NCBI GenBank assembly: GCA_963803545.1
Contig: CAWDMX010000001.1
Span: forward strand, 62,001 to 126,000
Origin: Legionella_C sp963803545
GTDB taxonomy: Bacteria; Pseudomonadota; Gammaproteobacteria; Legionellales; Legionellaceae
Length of the DNA stretch: 64,000 nucleotides
Reading direction: 5' to 3'
Both the position numbers and the translations under genes were made by a program. Positions 8,521 through 17,391 of the stretch are shown here, in pieces (position 1 is the stretch's first letter; each line of letters opens with the position of its first letter). The notes beneath the pieces were generated by a model. That model saw nothing but the letters and a program-made list of their open reading frames with translations, did not search any database and was not told the DNA's origin.

Positions 8521-9501
8521 TTGGCATTTACTAAAGAATACTATTTAAATCTACCAGGGATGAATCGTATGCCTATAGATGTTTCCGTTATCAAAAGAGC
8601 GCTTGAGCGATACAAAAGCGATACGGGTTATCTTAGGATGTGGTATCCACTTCCAGAAATCGGTGAACTAACCGATTTTATAGTTAAACAGCCCGCAAAT
8701 GTTGGTGAACTTACTGCTGGTGAAGAAATGAAATTAATGCGCATTCTTTGCAAACGAGAGGATTGGGAGTCCCCGCGTGCGTCAACCGTTTTGTTTAAAA
8801 CCTTAGCGGACGCGTTGCCTGCGAACCTGCATCAAGCGTCCCGATTGTTATTTGAAAACCGAGCGCTGAATGACACCAATTATAAACTGATTCGCTGCCG
8901 ACCCGAGCAGGCCGTCATTATTGCACAATGCATCCTGTTGATCGGCAACGCGTTTACTTTAGATAACTACATCTACGCTCTCGACTTTGACAGCCTGCGT
9001 GTAAGTTTTGATTGTCTTAAAAAATTACGTGATAATAATTTACTCAACGAAGTGATTTTTATTACTTTCAATAAAGTCAGCCATCGCCAGGAGATGCTCG
9101 AGGCGCTATTCATGATTGCAAACTGCTGTGAGATGGCGACACTCTCACCTTATTTTAGCGAGCTTGAGCACCCCGACTACTTTTTCAAAAATCTTCTATT
9201 ACTGGATGAAATTTCAGGAATTTTAATTACTCAAGAAAATGTCTTGGCGATAATGCACCATTCGCAGTTGGGAATCGTGCTCAATAATGCCTTACTGCAA
9301 ATCTACAGCCGGGCTGGGCAAAATGGAAGTTCGTGCTTATCGAGCTTTTCAATTGCCAAGTTTATTGACCAAATAAAATCCTCAACACCACCAACGGACG
9401 CATTTGCACAAACCCCTCAGAGCCATCCGGAAACATTTTTTCATCAGCCCCCCGCTCGCCTCGATAAACGCGAGCCGGTTTCATCCAATTTCCTAGCTTA
9501 A
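8521..9501 (+). CDS. Orphan 326-residue protein
   Basis: No family recognised. The protein is cytosolic-looking (no signal peptide or membrane helix) and mostly helical, with several leucine-rich stretches (LLLLDEISGILITQENVLAIM). It ends in a polar, proline-rich, probably disordered tail (STPPTDAFAQTPQSHPETFF). The start is uncertain: 8521 is TTG, while ATGs at 8560 and 8569 are in frame and AGGGA lies eight bases before 8569, so 8569 may be the true start. Its last nine bases overlap the convergent holC gene. In a Legionellales-like genome such an orphan with a flexible tail could be a secreted effector, but nothing here proves that. Confidence 0.6.
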   Translation: MAFTKEYYLNLPGMNRMPIDVSVIKRALERYKSDTGYLRMWYPLPEIGELTDFIVKQPANVGELTAGEEMKLMRILCKREDWESPRASTVLFKTLADALPANLHQASRLLFENRALNDTNYKLIRCRPEQAVIIAQCILLIGNAFTLDNYIYALDFDSLRVSFDCLKKLRDNNLLNEVIFITFNKVSHRQEMLEALFMIANCCEMATLSPYFSELEHPDYFFKNLLLLDEISGILITQENVLAIMHHSQLGIVLNNALLQIYSRAGQNGSSCLSSFSIAKFIDQIKSSTPPTDAFAQTPQSHPETFFHQPPARLDKREPVSSNFLA

Positions 9502-9918
9502 ATTGTGGGTGTGCAGGTCGCAGCGTGCTTGCCGGTAAAACCGATATTGCTCACGACTTACCGCGCGCGCGCCATCATTAGGGGCAACAAGCTGCATAAC
9601 GCGTTTAAATCGCGTATAAAAGGAAGGAACGCTTTCTGTCAAATTTAACAAAATATCATTAAAGTTTCGTGGTGTATCGCTGTAACCAATCTGGACGGGC
9701 GGCGGCGTATCCGGGCCCTCGCCTTGCAGATTATGTGGGATAAAACTCGTATCATCAAAAGTCCAGAGCAACTCATCAAGCAATTCAGCTGCCGCCTTAT
9801 CACCACAAAGCACAAACACGCGATGGCCCCGTAAATAGGCTTTCTCTAGCAGTCGACAGGCGGTTAAATACAAGGCGTCTGGTTCTGTCTTATTCACCAA
9901 ATAAAAATCAACGCGCAT
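9493..9918 (-). CDS. holC: DNA polymerase III chi subunit
   Basis: A 141-residue clamp-loader accessory protein that bridges SSB and the psi subunit of the replicative polymerase. The N-terminus VDFYLVN, the central LLWTFDDTSFIPHN and the Y-R-F-Y-R-Q segment near the end are typical of HolC. The ATG at 9918 has AAGGG just upstream. The in-frame GTG at 9924 lies inside this site. The gene overlaps the end of pepA by about 10 bases, and pepA-holC is the common gammaproteobacterial order. Confidence 0.93.
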   Translation of the reverse strand: MRVDFYLVNKTEPDALYLTACRLLEKAYLRGHRVFVLCGDKAAAELLDELLWTFDDTSFIPHNLQGEGPDTPPPVQIGYSDTPRNFNDILLNLTESVPSFYTRFKRVMQLVAPNDGARAVSREQYRFYRQARCDLHTHNLS

Positions 9919-11344
9919 AAGCACCCTTTTCTAGCAGCTCAATGAGCAGCGCAACGGGTCGCCCCGTAGCCTGTCTTTTTTTGCCCGAGACCCAAGCCGT
10001 TCCGGCAATATCCAGATGAGCCCAACGGTATTTTTTCGCAAATCGCGATAAAAAGCAGGCCGCGGTTACCGAGCTTGCGGTTCTATCAAAGCCGGCATTG
10101 ATCATGTCCGCTATAGGGCTTGATAAAGCTTCCTGATATTCCTCCGTAAGGGGTAAACGCCAACAACGGTCGTTCGACTCTAATCCTGCTTCTGCTATTA
10201 AATTAGCTAAAGTGTCGTCTTCTGTAAGCAGGCCGGTGTTAATGGTACCCAAAGCCACAATCACGCCGCCGGTCAGGGTTGCAATATCTACCACAAAGTC
10301 TGGATTGAAGCGTTCCGCATACGTGAGAGCGTCGGCCAATACCAATCGTCCTTCCGCATCGGTGTTTAAAATTTCTACCGTTCTCCCAGACATAGTTGTA
10401 ACAATATCGCCCGGTTTTACAGCGTTTCCACTGGGCATGTTTTCAGCACAAGCGAGTAAGCCTATTATATTAACGGGTAAGTTTAATAACGCCGCACTGT
10501 GAATGGCCCCAAGAACACTGGCCGCTCCGGCCATATCGTATTTCATTTCATCCATCGCATTAGCCGGCTTCAACGACAAGCCACCCGAGTCAAAGGTAAT
10601 ACCCTTGCCAACCAAAACAATTGGTGCTTGATCGCCTGCTCCTTGGTAATGCATTTCAATAAATCGGGGTGGAGCAGCGCTTCCCTGACCCACGGCTAAC
10701 AGGGCCTTCATTTTTAATTCGTTAATCTGCGTTTCATCGTACACCGTGGTGGTAATCGCTTGGTGTAATTGTTGCAGCTGCTCGGCTTGCTCTGCTAAAA
10801 ATATGGGGGTACAAATATTTGCCGGCAAATCCGCCAAACGCCGAGTTAATTTAATCCCGGAGGCTATAGCACCGCCTTTGGTGACGGACTCTGCATCCGC
10901 TTGCGGCAGATAAAAACGAACCCGGTCTAGCGCAAAAGGCTTATTATCGCCTGTTTTAAAATCCAGCATCTGATAAAATTCGGCGTCCAAATGCACGATA
11001 CACTGCTGTACCTGTTTGTTTGCATTTACGGAGTTTATTGGCGGAATGAGGATTAAAACGCGCTTTACGGATAATTTATGCAGCGCTTGATATATTTCAT
11101 GGATAATTTTTTTGCATTTTTTTAACGAAAAATCGTGGCTAGTCCCGCAATTGATGTATAAGTCGCGCGTTTTATTATCGTTAATATGCCAACTCCAATC
11201 GCCAAAATTCGGTAGAAAAGGCCTAACATCGGCTAGCGAGGGGTGTATCTCTGAGTTGGCAGAGACTAGAGCATCACTAAAAAATCCACAAATAAAAGTT
11301 TCATTACTATCCGGGTGCGGCGTGTTACTGAGCTCGTAATCCAT
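9908..11344 (-). CDS. pepA: Leucyl aminopeptidase (cytosol aminopeptidase)
   Basis: M17 family dizinc/manganese aminopeptidase of 478 residues. The catalytic domain shows VGKGITFDSGG, KYDMAGAA and the family signature NTDAEGRL, which carry the metal ligands and catalytic residues. The N-terminal domain is divergent, as usual. In other gammaproteobacteria PepA also binds DNA as an accessory in site-specific recombination and in carAB control. That second role is possible here but cannot be shown. It is transcribed divergently from lptF and overlaps holC downstream. Confidence 0.95.
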   Translation of the reverse strand: MDYELSNTPHPDSNETFICGFFSDALVSANSEIHPSLADVRPFLPNFGDWSWHINDNKTRDLYINCGTSHDFSLKKCKKIIHEIYQALHKLSVKRVLILIPPINSVNANKQVQQCIVHLDAEFYQMLDFKTGDNKPFALDRVRFYLPQADAESVTKGGAIASGIKLTRRLADLPANICTPIFLAEQAEQLQQLHQAITTTVYDETQINELKMKALLAVGQGSAAPPRFIEMHYQGAGDQAPIVLVGKGITFDSGGLSLKPANAMDEMKYDMAGAASVLGAIHSAALLNLPVNIIGLLACAENMPSGNAVKPGDIVTTMSGRTVEILNTDAEGRLVLADALTYAERFNPDFVVDIATLTGGVIVALGTINTGLLTEDDTLANLIAEAGLESNDRCWRLPLTEEYQEALSSPIADMINAGFDRTASSVTAACFLSRFAKKYRWAHLDIAGTAWVSGKKRQATGRPVALLIELLEKGAYAR

Positions 11345-11429
11345 AAATACTTCCTAAAAAGGGCAAAAGCTGTTAGTTTACCTAATCTTTCATGCCAAGC
11401 AAACATTACTACCCAGCCCGAGAATAAAC

Positions 11430-12509
11430 GTGCTTATTTTTCGCTATTTAGCCAAAGAAGTTTTTATTACCCTAGTTTCGCTTACAACTATTTTACTGCT
11501 TATTTTTATGAGCAATCAATTTGTACGATACCTCAACAGAGTTGCCAGTGGCGAAATTCCTTTGGCGATAATAATGAAGCTCATGATGCTCGAACTGCCC
11601 AACCTGATAGGCTTACTCTTGCCGCTTGGTTTTTACATCGCCCTGCTTGTGGCCTATGGCCGCTTGTACGCCGACAGCGAAATGACTGTTTTACAAGCGT
11701 GTGGGTACGGTCCCAATCAGTTGCTGCGACACAGCTATTTTCTGGCCCTGCTGGTGAGCGTTACGGTGCTCATAATCATGCTTTGGGCAAGCCCATACAT
11801 TGCAAAAGCACGGACGACGCTTTTAAAAACCACAGGAGTGCAAACGCTTATTCAAACAATAGTACCCGGGCGTTTTACCGCAGTTTCCCGTGGACGCGAG
11901 GTTTTTTACGTGGAAAAAATGAGCCGTAATCATACCCAGGCGGAAGGCGTTTTTTTAGCACGGCAAACCATTAAAAAAAATACGATGCGCTGGGATATTT
12001 TATGGGCCGAAAAGGCCTTTGCCAAAATTGATAGTGGCAATAAAGAGCATTACCTTATCTTAAAAAATGGCAATGAGTATGAGGGGAAACCGGGTTTAGC
12101 CAATTATCAAATTACCCAGTTTTCTGAATACCAAGCGCGACTTCCGCATCCAAAACTGCCGGATCAAAACGATATCCGTACCGCTAAAACGTCAACTCTA
12201 TGGCCTTTATGGAATAGCGACCGGCGCAAGGCAGCTGAATTGCAATGGCGCTTGTCCGTACCTTTAATGGTACTCACCCTAACATTGGTTGCCATTCCGT
12301 TAAGTCGTGTAAATCCGCGCGCGGGTAAATTTGCAAAGCTGCTGCCGGCCATTCTCCTCTACATTATTTACGCGAACCTCATGTTTATAAGTCGCGACTG
12401 GCTAATAGCCGGTAAAGTGCCTTTGTGGATGGGGATGTGGTGGATTCATCTCTTAGTATTACTTGTTGGCGCCGCACTCCTTTTTCGTAACAGCAGGCAT
12501 TTAGGATAG
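11430..12509 (+). CDS. lptF: LPS export ABC transporter permease LptF
   Basis: Inner-membrane permease of the LptB2FG complex that extracts lipopolysaccharide from the membrane. The 359 residues show the family layout: three N-terminal membrane helices, a periplasmic beta-jellyroll domain (about residues 130-250), and three C-terminal helices with PLMVLTLTLVAIPLSRVNPRAG. The conserved cytoplasmic coupling segment YADSEMTVLQACG is present. It starts at GTG. lptG follows after seven bases, forming the usual pair. Divergent from pepA. Confidence 0.95.
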   Translation: MLIFRYLAKEVFITLVSLTTILLLIFMSNQFVRYLNRVASGEIPLAIIMKLMMLELPNLIGLLLPLGFYIALLVAYGRLYADSEMTVLQACGYGPNQLLRHSYFLALLVSVTVLIIMLWASPYIAKARTTLLKTTGVQTLIQTIVPGRFTAVSRGREVFYVEKMSRNHTQAEGVFLARQTIKKNTMRWDILWAEKAFAKIDSGNKEHYLILKNGNEYEGKPGLANYQITQFSEYQARLPHPKLPDQNDIRTAKTSTLWPLWNSDRRKAAELQWRLSVPLMVLTLTLVAIPLSRVNPRAGKFAKLLPAILLYIIYANLMFISRDWLIAGKVPLWMGMWWIHLLVLLVGAALLFRNSRHLG

Positions 12510-12516
12510 AACGCTT

Positions 12517-13578
12517 ATGAAGCTCGTTGACCGCTATATTATAACCAACGTTGTGGCCGCAATTGGGTTGGTAACCCTCGTACTTGCGGGGTTGCAAATT
12601 TTCATTTTATTTGTAAACCAACTGGACGATATCGGCCGTGCTGATTTCGGTTTAAGCAAGGTCGCGCTTTATGTCTTGCTACAGATGCCCTACCAGGTAT
12701 ATCTATTTTTTCCCATGGCCAGTTTACTTGGTTGCTTAATAGGTCTTGGAGTAATGGCGAATAATCGCGAATTAGTTATCTTACGTGCGTCTGGAATGTC
12801 TATTGCCCAAATTACTTTTGCACTGATGAAAGCCGCCCTGTTATTAATCGCGTTCGTTACGATTCTCGGCGAAACCGTGGTTCCAGAGCTTACCCGCTAC
12901 GCTACTGATTTACGCATTCAAGCGTTAACCGGTGGTCAAGCCTTGCGAACCGCCCATGGAGTTTGGTGGCGTTATCATAACGACTTTATTTTAGCCGGAA
13001 CCGTGTCTTCAACTAAATTAACGGACGTGTCTCAATTTCGCTTTGATGATCAGCACCATTTGCAATTAACGCGTAAAATTGCTCTTATTTACCCTGAGGA
13101 TGGAATTTGGTACGCCCGCGATGTGGCTCAAACGGAATTATCGTCCCATGAAACCAAAGCCTCGCATCGTACTAAAATGATTTGGGATGTTCGTATTAAG
13201 CCTGATATTTTGAGTATGAGCGCAAGCGAGCCTGATGAAATGTCGCTGCACGAACTTGCGCTGTATTTACGCGAACAAAAAAACATTAAGCTTTCCGCAC
13301 CCTCGTATCAGCTTGCTTTTTGGCAGCGTATTGTACAGCCACTAACGACCATGGTAATGATGATCCTCGCAATTCCTTTTATTTTTGGACCGCTACGCAG
13401 CACTACAATGGGTTCAAAACTGTTAATGGGCGCAACGGTTGGTTTTGGATTCCACATCCTCAATCGTTTTGTAGGCCCAGTCAGTCAAGTCCTGCAAGGA
13501 CCGCCTATTGTGGCCGCACTAGCCCCAACGTTGTTGTTTTCTGTATTAGGGATATATTTGATGAGGCGCATGCGATGA
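12517..13578 (+). CDS. lptG: LPS export ABC transporter permease LptG
   Basis: Partner of LptF in LptB2FG (353 residues). It has N-terminal helices with NNRELVILRASGMS, the family coupling segment, a periplasmic beta-domain, and C-terminal helices with PLTTMVMMILAIPFIFGPLR and the LNRF segment. An AGGA site precedes the ATG. The final stop overlaps an ATG that opens a tiny 38-codon frame leading to carB. Confidence 0.95.
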   Translation: MKLVDRYIITNVVAAIGLVTLVLAGLQIFILFVNQLDDIGRADFGLSKVALYVLLQMPYQVYLFFPMASLLGCLIGLGVMANNRELVILRASGMSIAQITFALMKAALLLIAFVTILGETVVPELTRYATDLRIQALTGGQALRTAHGVWWRYHNDFILAGTVSSTKLTDVSQFRFDDQHHLQLTRKIALIYPEDGIWYARDVAQTELSSHETKASHRTKMIWDVRIKPDILSMSASEPDEMSLHELALYLREQKNIKLSAPSYQLAFWQRIVQPLTTMVMMILAIPFIFGPLRSTTMGSKLLMGATVGFGFHILNRFVGPVSQVLQGPPIVAALAPTLLFSVLGIYLMRRMR

Positions 13579-13691
13579 CAAAAGCAAGAGCAAAAATCGG
13601 TCGTAAAATCCCTGCAATGACTGGCTATTTTTTATCTTTTGAAATATCTTTTAACCACTTAAAACTTGTAAAGCGAGATGTATATGCCTAA
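13575..13691 (+). CDS. Possible 38-residue peptide bridging lptG and carB
   Basis: A short frame beginning with an ATGA overlap on the lptG stop and ending just inside the carB start (TAA at 13689-13691). It encodes a very basic peptide (MTKARAKIGRKIPAMTGY...). No homolog is recognised and it may be non-coding spacer. The overlaps at both ends would permit translational coupling between lptG and carB. Low confidence. Confidence 0.2.
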   Translation: MTKARAKIGRKIPAMTGYFLSFEISFNHLKLVKRDVYA

Positions 13692-16600
13692 ACGCCTTGA
13701 TATTAACTCCGTTTTAATTTTAGGAGCCGGTCCTATTGTCATTGGACAGGCTTGCGAGTTTGACTATTCAGGAACACAAGCCGTACGTGCTTTAAAAGAA
13801 GAGGGCTACCGGGTTATTTTAGTTAATTCAAACCCGGCGACCATTATGACCGACCCGGAACTGGCCGATGCAACGTATATTGAACCCGTGCAATGGCCTG
13901 AGGTTGCCGAAATTATAGCGAAAGAACGACCTGATGCCTTGCTCCCTACTATGGGCGGACAAACCGCTTTAAATTGCGCACTGGATTTAGTACGCGAAGG
14001 AATTTTAGAAAAATTCAATGTGCAGATGATTGGCGCTTCGCGCGAAGCAATCGATAAGGCCGAAGACCGCGACAAGTTTCGCCAGTTAATGAAAAAAATT
14101 GGTTTAGAAATGCCGCGTTCGGCTATTGCTCACAGTATGGAGGAGGCTTTCCAAGTACAAGTGCAGCTAGGATTTCCAGCCATTATTCGCCCATCCTTTA
14201 CTATGGGCGGCAGTGGAGGAGGCATTGCGTACAATCGTGAAGAGTTTGAGGAAATATGCACCCGCGGCCTCGATTTATCACCAACTCGCGAGTTATTAAT
14301 TGATGAGTCCGTTTTAGGGTGGAAAGAGTATGAAATGGAGGTGGTTCGCGATAAAAATGACAACTGCATCATTGTTTGTACCATTGAAAACCTCGACCCT
14401 ATGGGCGTACATACCGGCGATTCAATAACCGTAGCTCCAGCGCAAACATTGACGGACAAAGAATTTCAACGGATGCGCGATGCGGCAATTAAGGTTTTAC
14501 GCGCTGTTGGCGTGGATACGGGAGGCTCTAATGTCCAATTTGCCGTTAACCCTGAGGATGGCCGATTATTGGTTGTGGAAATGAACCCCCGTGTCTCGCG
14601 CAGCTCAGCGCTTGCTTCAAAGGCAACCGGTTTTCCAATTGCCAAAATTGCGGCAAAACTTGCCGTAGGGTATACCCTTGATGAATTAAAAAATGAGATT
14701 ACCGCCGGGGCGACACCGGCATCTTTTGAGCCGACTATTGATTACGTAGTTACAAAAATTCCCCGTTTTAACTTCGATAAATTCCCACAAACTTCGCAGG
14801 TCTTAAGCACTCAAATGAAATCTGTTGGTGAAGTTATGGCCATAGGGGCAACGTTTCAAGAGTCTCTGCAAAAGGCTATCCGAAGCCTTGAGACCGGGCG
14901 CTTTGGATTGGAGCCTTTGTTTCCCAAAGATGGTGACAGCGCCCAATTGCGCGGCCATTTGCGCGAGCCGACACCGGATAGACTCTGGTATATTGCCGAT
15001 GCTTTTCGTCAAAAAATGAGCGTCGACGAGATTTATCAAGAAAGTAAAGTTGACCCCTGGTTTTTAGGCCAAATTAAAGAATTGGTTGCATTGGAGCGAC
15101 GCGCTTTTGGTAAAAACATTAGTGACTTAGACCCGTCGTTTTTATTTTTGCTTAAAAGCAAAGGCTTTGCCGACGCCTATATTGCTCGTTTGATTTACGC
15201 CAAAGAAGAAGACGTACGCCAGCATCGATTGCAACTAGGAATATTACCAAGTTACCAACGCATTGATTCCTGCGCGGGTGAATTTGCAACTCCCACGGCT
15301 TATTTATACTCAAGTTACGGGCTTCAATGCGAAGCCGTGCCGGATGACTCGCTTAAGAAGATAATTATTCTGGGTGGTGGTCCTAATCGAATTGGTCAAG
15401 GCATTGAGTTTGATTATTGTTGCGTGCACGCGGCTATGGCGCTTCGTGAACAAGGCTACCAAACAATTATGATCAATTGCAATCCCGAAACCGTTTCCAC
15501 AGATTTTGATACATCCGATAGATTGTATTTTGAACCGGTAACTCTTGAGGATGTACTCGCCATTGCTGCGCTTGAAAAGCCAATGGGTGTCATCGTCCAT
15601 TATGGCGGTCAAACGCCGCTAAAGCTGGCGCGTGCGCTAGAAGAAAATGGAGTCCCGATAATTGGGACGTCTCCCGATGCCATTGATATGGCCGAGGATC
15701 GCGAGCGCTTTCAGCAACTTGTAAGTGCACTACAATTACACCAACCTGCCAATGGGACTGTGCGTAGCTTAGATGAAGCTTTGGACGTTGCAAAACGCAT
15801 CAGCTACCCCTTAGTTGTACGCCCCTCCTATGTATTAGGCGGGCGGGGAATGGAGGTTGTCTATAACGAAGAGGATTTACGTCATTACCTGCACCATGCC
15901 GTGGCCGTATCTAATGATTCACCCGTATTATTGGATAAATTTTTAAACGACGCCATTGAGGTGGATATTGACGCCGTATGCGACGGTAAAGAAATAATGA
16001 TTGGCGCCATTATGGAGCATATAGAACAAGCCGGGGTGCATTCTGGTGACTCAGCGTGTACTCTGCCTCCCTTTAGTTTAAGCGTTGTCGTTCAGCAAGA
16101 TTTAATAGAGCAACTGCGTCAAATGGCAGTAAAATTAGGGGTTGTGGGTTTGATTAATGCTCAGTTTGCGATTCAAGGGGATGACATATTTATCCTTGAA
16201 GTCAATCCACGTGCCTCGCGAACGGTTCCCTTTGTATGCAAAGCTACCGGGTTATCCTTAGCCAAAATTGCTGCCCGTTGTAAAATTGGCCAATCATTAA
16301 AGCAGCAAGGCTTGAGCCAGCATTATCCTATGCCGGCTTTTTATTCGATAAAACTGCCGGTTTTTCCATTTATTAAATTTGCAGGAGTGGACTCGATACT
16401 TGGGCCTGAAATGAAATCAACGGGTGAGGTGATGGGTATTGCTCGTCGATTTGGCCAGGCGTTTGCTAAGGCGCAAATTGGTGCCGGCTGTAATATTTTA
16501 AAAAGACGGCGTGCTTTTGTATCCGTGCGTGATCCCGACAAAGCACGCGTTGGCGAAATTGCGAAACGGCTCATACAATTAGGTTTTGAAATTGTGGCAA

Positions 16601-16890
16601 CTCGAGGTACCGCATTAGTGTTACACGCAGCCGGTATAGATTGCCGTCGTATTTATAAGGTTGCAGAAGGCCGGCCGCATATAGTCGACTTAATTAAAAA
16701 TAATGAAATTGATTTTATTGTTAACACAACCGATGGCAAACAAGCCATTGCGGACTCCTTTGCAATAAGACGCAATGCATTACAATATAAGGTTAGTTAT
16801 ACTACAACATTGTCCGGTGCTGAGGCGACCTGCTTAGCGATGAAGTACGAAGATCGACGCACCGTCACCTGTCTACAAGATTTACATTAG
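13684..16890 (+). CDS. carB: Carbamoyl-phosphate synthase large subunit
   Basis: Makes carbamoyl phosphate from bicarbonate, ammonia and two ATP for pyrimidine and arginine synthesis. The 1068 residues contain the two homologous ATP-grasp halves: the first with GAGPIVIGQACEFDYSG at the start, the second with GGGPNRIGQGIEFDYC near residue 560. Signatures include PSFTMGGSGGG in the first half and RPSYVLGGRGME in the second, EMNPR and EVNPRASR, and a C-terminal MGS-like allosteric domain. The start at 13684 (MPKRLDINS) matches E. coli CarB. An in-frame ATG two codons earlier is also possible. Unusually, carA is not upstream. lptFG is. greA follows eight bases later. Confidence 0.97.
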   Translation: MPKRLDINSVLILGAGPIVIGQACEFDYSGTQAVRALKEEGYRVILVNSNPATIMTDPELADATYIEPVQWPEVAEIIAKERPDALLPTMGGQTALNCALDLVREGILEKFNVQMIGASREAIDKAEDRDKFRQLMKKIGLEMPRSAIAHSMEEAFQVQVQLGFPAIIRPSFTMGGSGGGIAYNREEFEEICTRGLDLSPTRELLIDESVLGWKEYEMEVVRDKNDNCIIVCTIENLDPMGVHTGDSITVAPAQTLTDKEFQRMRDAAIKVLRAVGVDTGGSNVQFAVNPEDGRLLVVEMNPRVSRSSALASKATGFPIAKIAAKLAVGYTLDELKNEITAGATPASFEPTIDYVVTKIPRFNFDKFPQTSQVLSTQMKSVGEVMAIGATFQESLQKAIRSLETGRFGLEPLFPKDGDSAQLRGHLREPTPDRLWYIADAFRQKMSVDEIYQESKVDPWFLGQIKELVALERRAFGKNISDLDPSFLFLLKSKGFADAYIARLIYAKEEDVRQHRLQLGILPSYQRIDSCAGEFATPTAYLYSSYGLQCEAVPDDSLKKIIILGGGPNRIGQGIEFDYCCVHAAMALREQGYQTIMINCNPETVSTDFDTSDRLYFEPVTLEDVLAIAALEKPMGVIVHYGGQTPLKLARALEENGVPIIGTSPDAIDMAEDRERFQQLVSALQLHQPANGTVRSLDEALDVAKRISYPLVVRPSYVLGGRGMEVVYNEEDLRHYLHHAVAVSNDSPVLLDKFLNDAIEVDIDAVCDGKEIMIGAIMEHIEQAGVHSGDSACTLPPFSLSVVVQQDLIEQLRQMAVKLGVVGLINAQFAIQGDDIFILEVNPRASRTVPFVCKATGLSLAKIAARCKIGQSLKQQGLSQHYPMPAFYSIKLPVFPFIKFAGVDSILGPEMKSTGEVMGIARRFGQAFAKAQIGAGCNILKRRRAFVSVRDPDKARVGEIAKRLIQLGFEIVATRGTALVLHAAGIDCRRIYKVAEGRPHIVDLIKNNEIDFIVNTTDGKQAIADSFAIRRNALQYKVSYTTTLSGAEATCLAMKYEDRRTVTCLQDLH

Positions 16891-16898
16891 AGGTAATT

Positions 16899-17378
16899 AT
16901 GTCTACAAAACATCCAATGACTATTCAAGGTTCTGAAGCTTTAAAAAAAGAGCTGCATTTTTTAAAGTACGAACGTCGGCCAATTATTGTGGAAGCAATA
17001 GCAACCGCGCGCGCGCACGGGGACCTTAAAGAAAATGCCGAATACCATGCCGCCCGTGAGCAACAAAGCTTCAATGAAGGGCGAATTATTGAAATTGAAG
17101 CCAAGCTTGCTCACGCGCAGGTTGTCGATATAAGTAATTTGCCAAACCACGGTAAAGTGGTATTTGGAGCCACGGTACAGGTCTTACATCTGGCTACCGA
17201 CGCTGAAATGGTTTTTCAAATTGTGGGCGAAGATGAGGCCGACATCAAGGCGAACAAAATATCCTACAGCTCACCAATTGGTCGCAGTCTCATTGGCAAA
17301 CACGTTGATGATACGGTCGTTGTCACCACACCTGGAGGCTTGGTTGAGTATGAAATTCTGGATGTTAAATACACCTAG
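16899..17378 (+). CDS. greA: Transcription elongation factor GreA
   Basis: A 159-residue RNA polymerase secondary-channel factor that rescues backtracked complexes by transcript cleavage. The N-terminal coiled coil carries the acidic tip region (DLKENAEYHAAREQQ), and the C-terminal FKBP-like domain ends in TPGGLVEYEILDV. All are typical of GreA. AGAGGTAATT precedes the ATG. It is tightly downstream of carB, a common arrangement, and 13 bases upstream of nagZ. Confidence 0.97.
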   Translation: MSTKHPMTIQGSEALKKELHFLKYERRPIIVEAIATARAHGDLKENAEYHAAREQQSFNEGRIIEIEAKLAHAQVVDISNLPNHGKVVFGATVQVLHLATDAEMVFQIVGEDEADIKANKISYSSPIGRSLIGKHVDDTVVVTTPGGLVEYEILDVKYT

Positions 17379-17391
17379 GGATTAGGACCAT

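Noticed and set aside
14130..14459. Minus-strand frame of 109 codons inside carB
   Set aside because: carB is unmistakable here. The antisense frame has no family resemblance.
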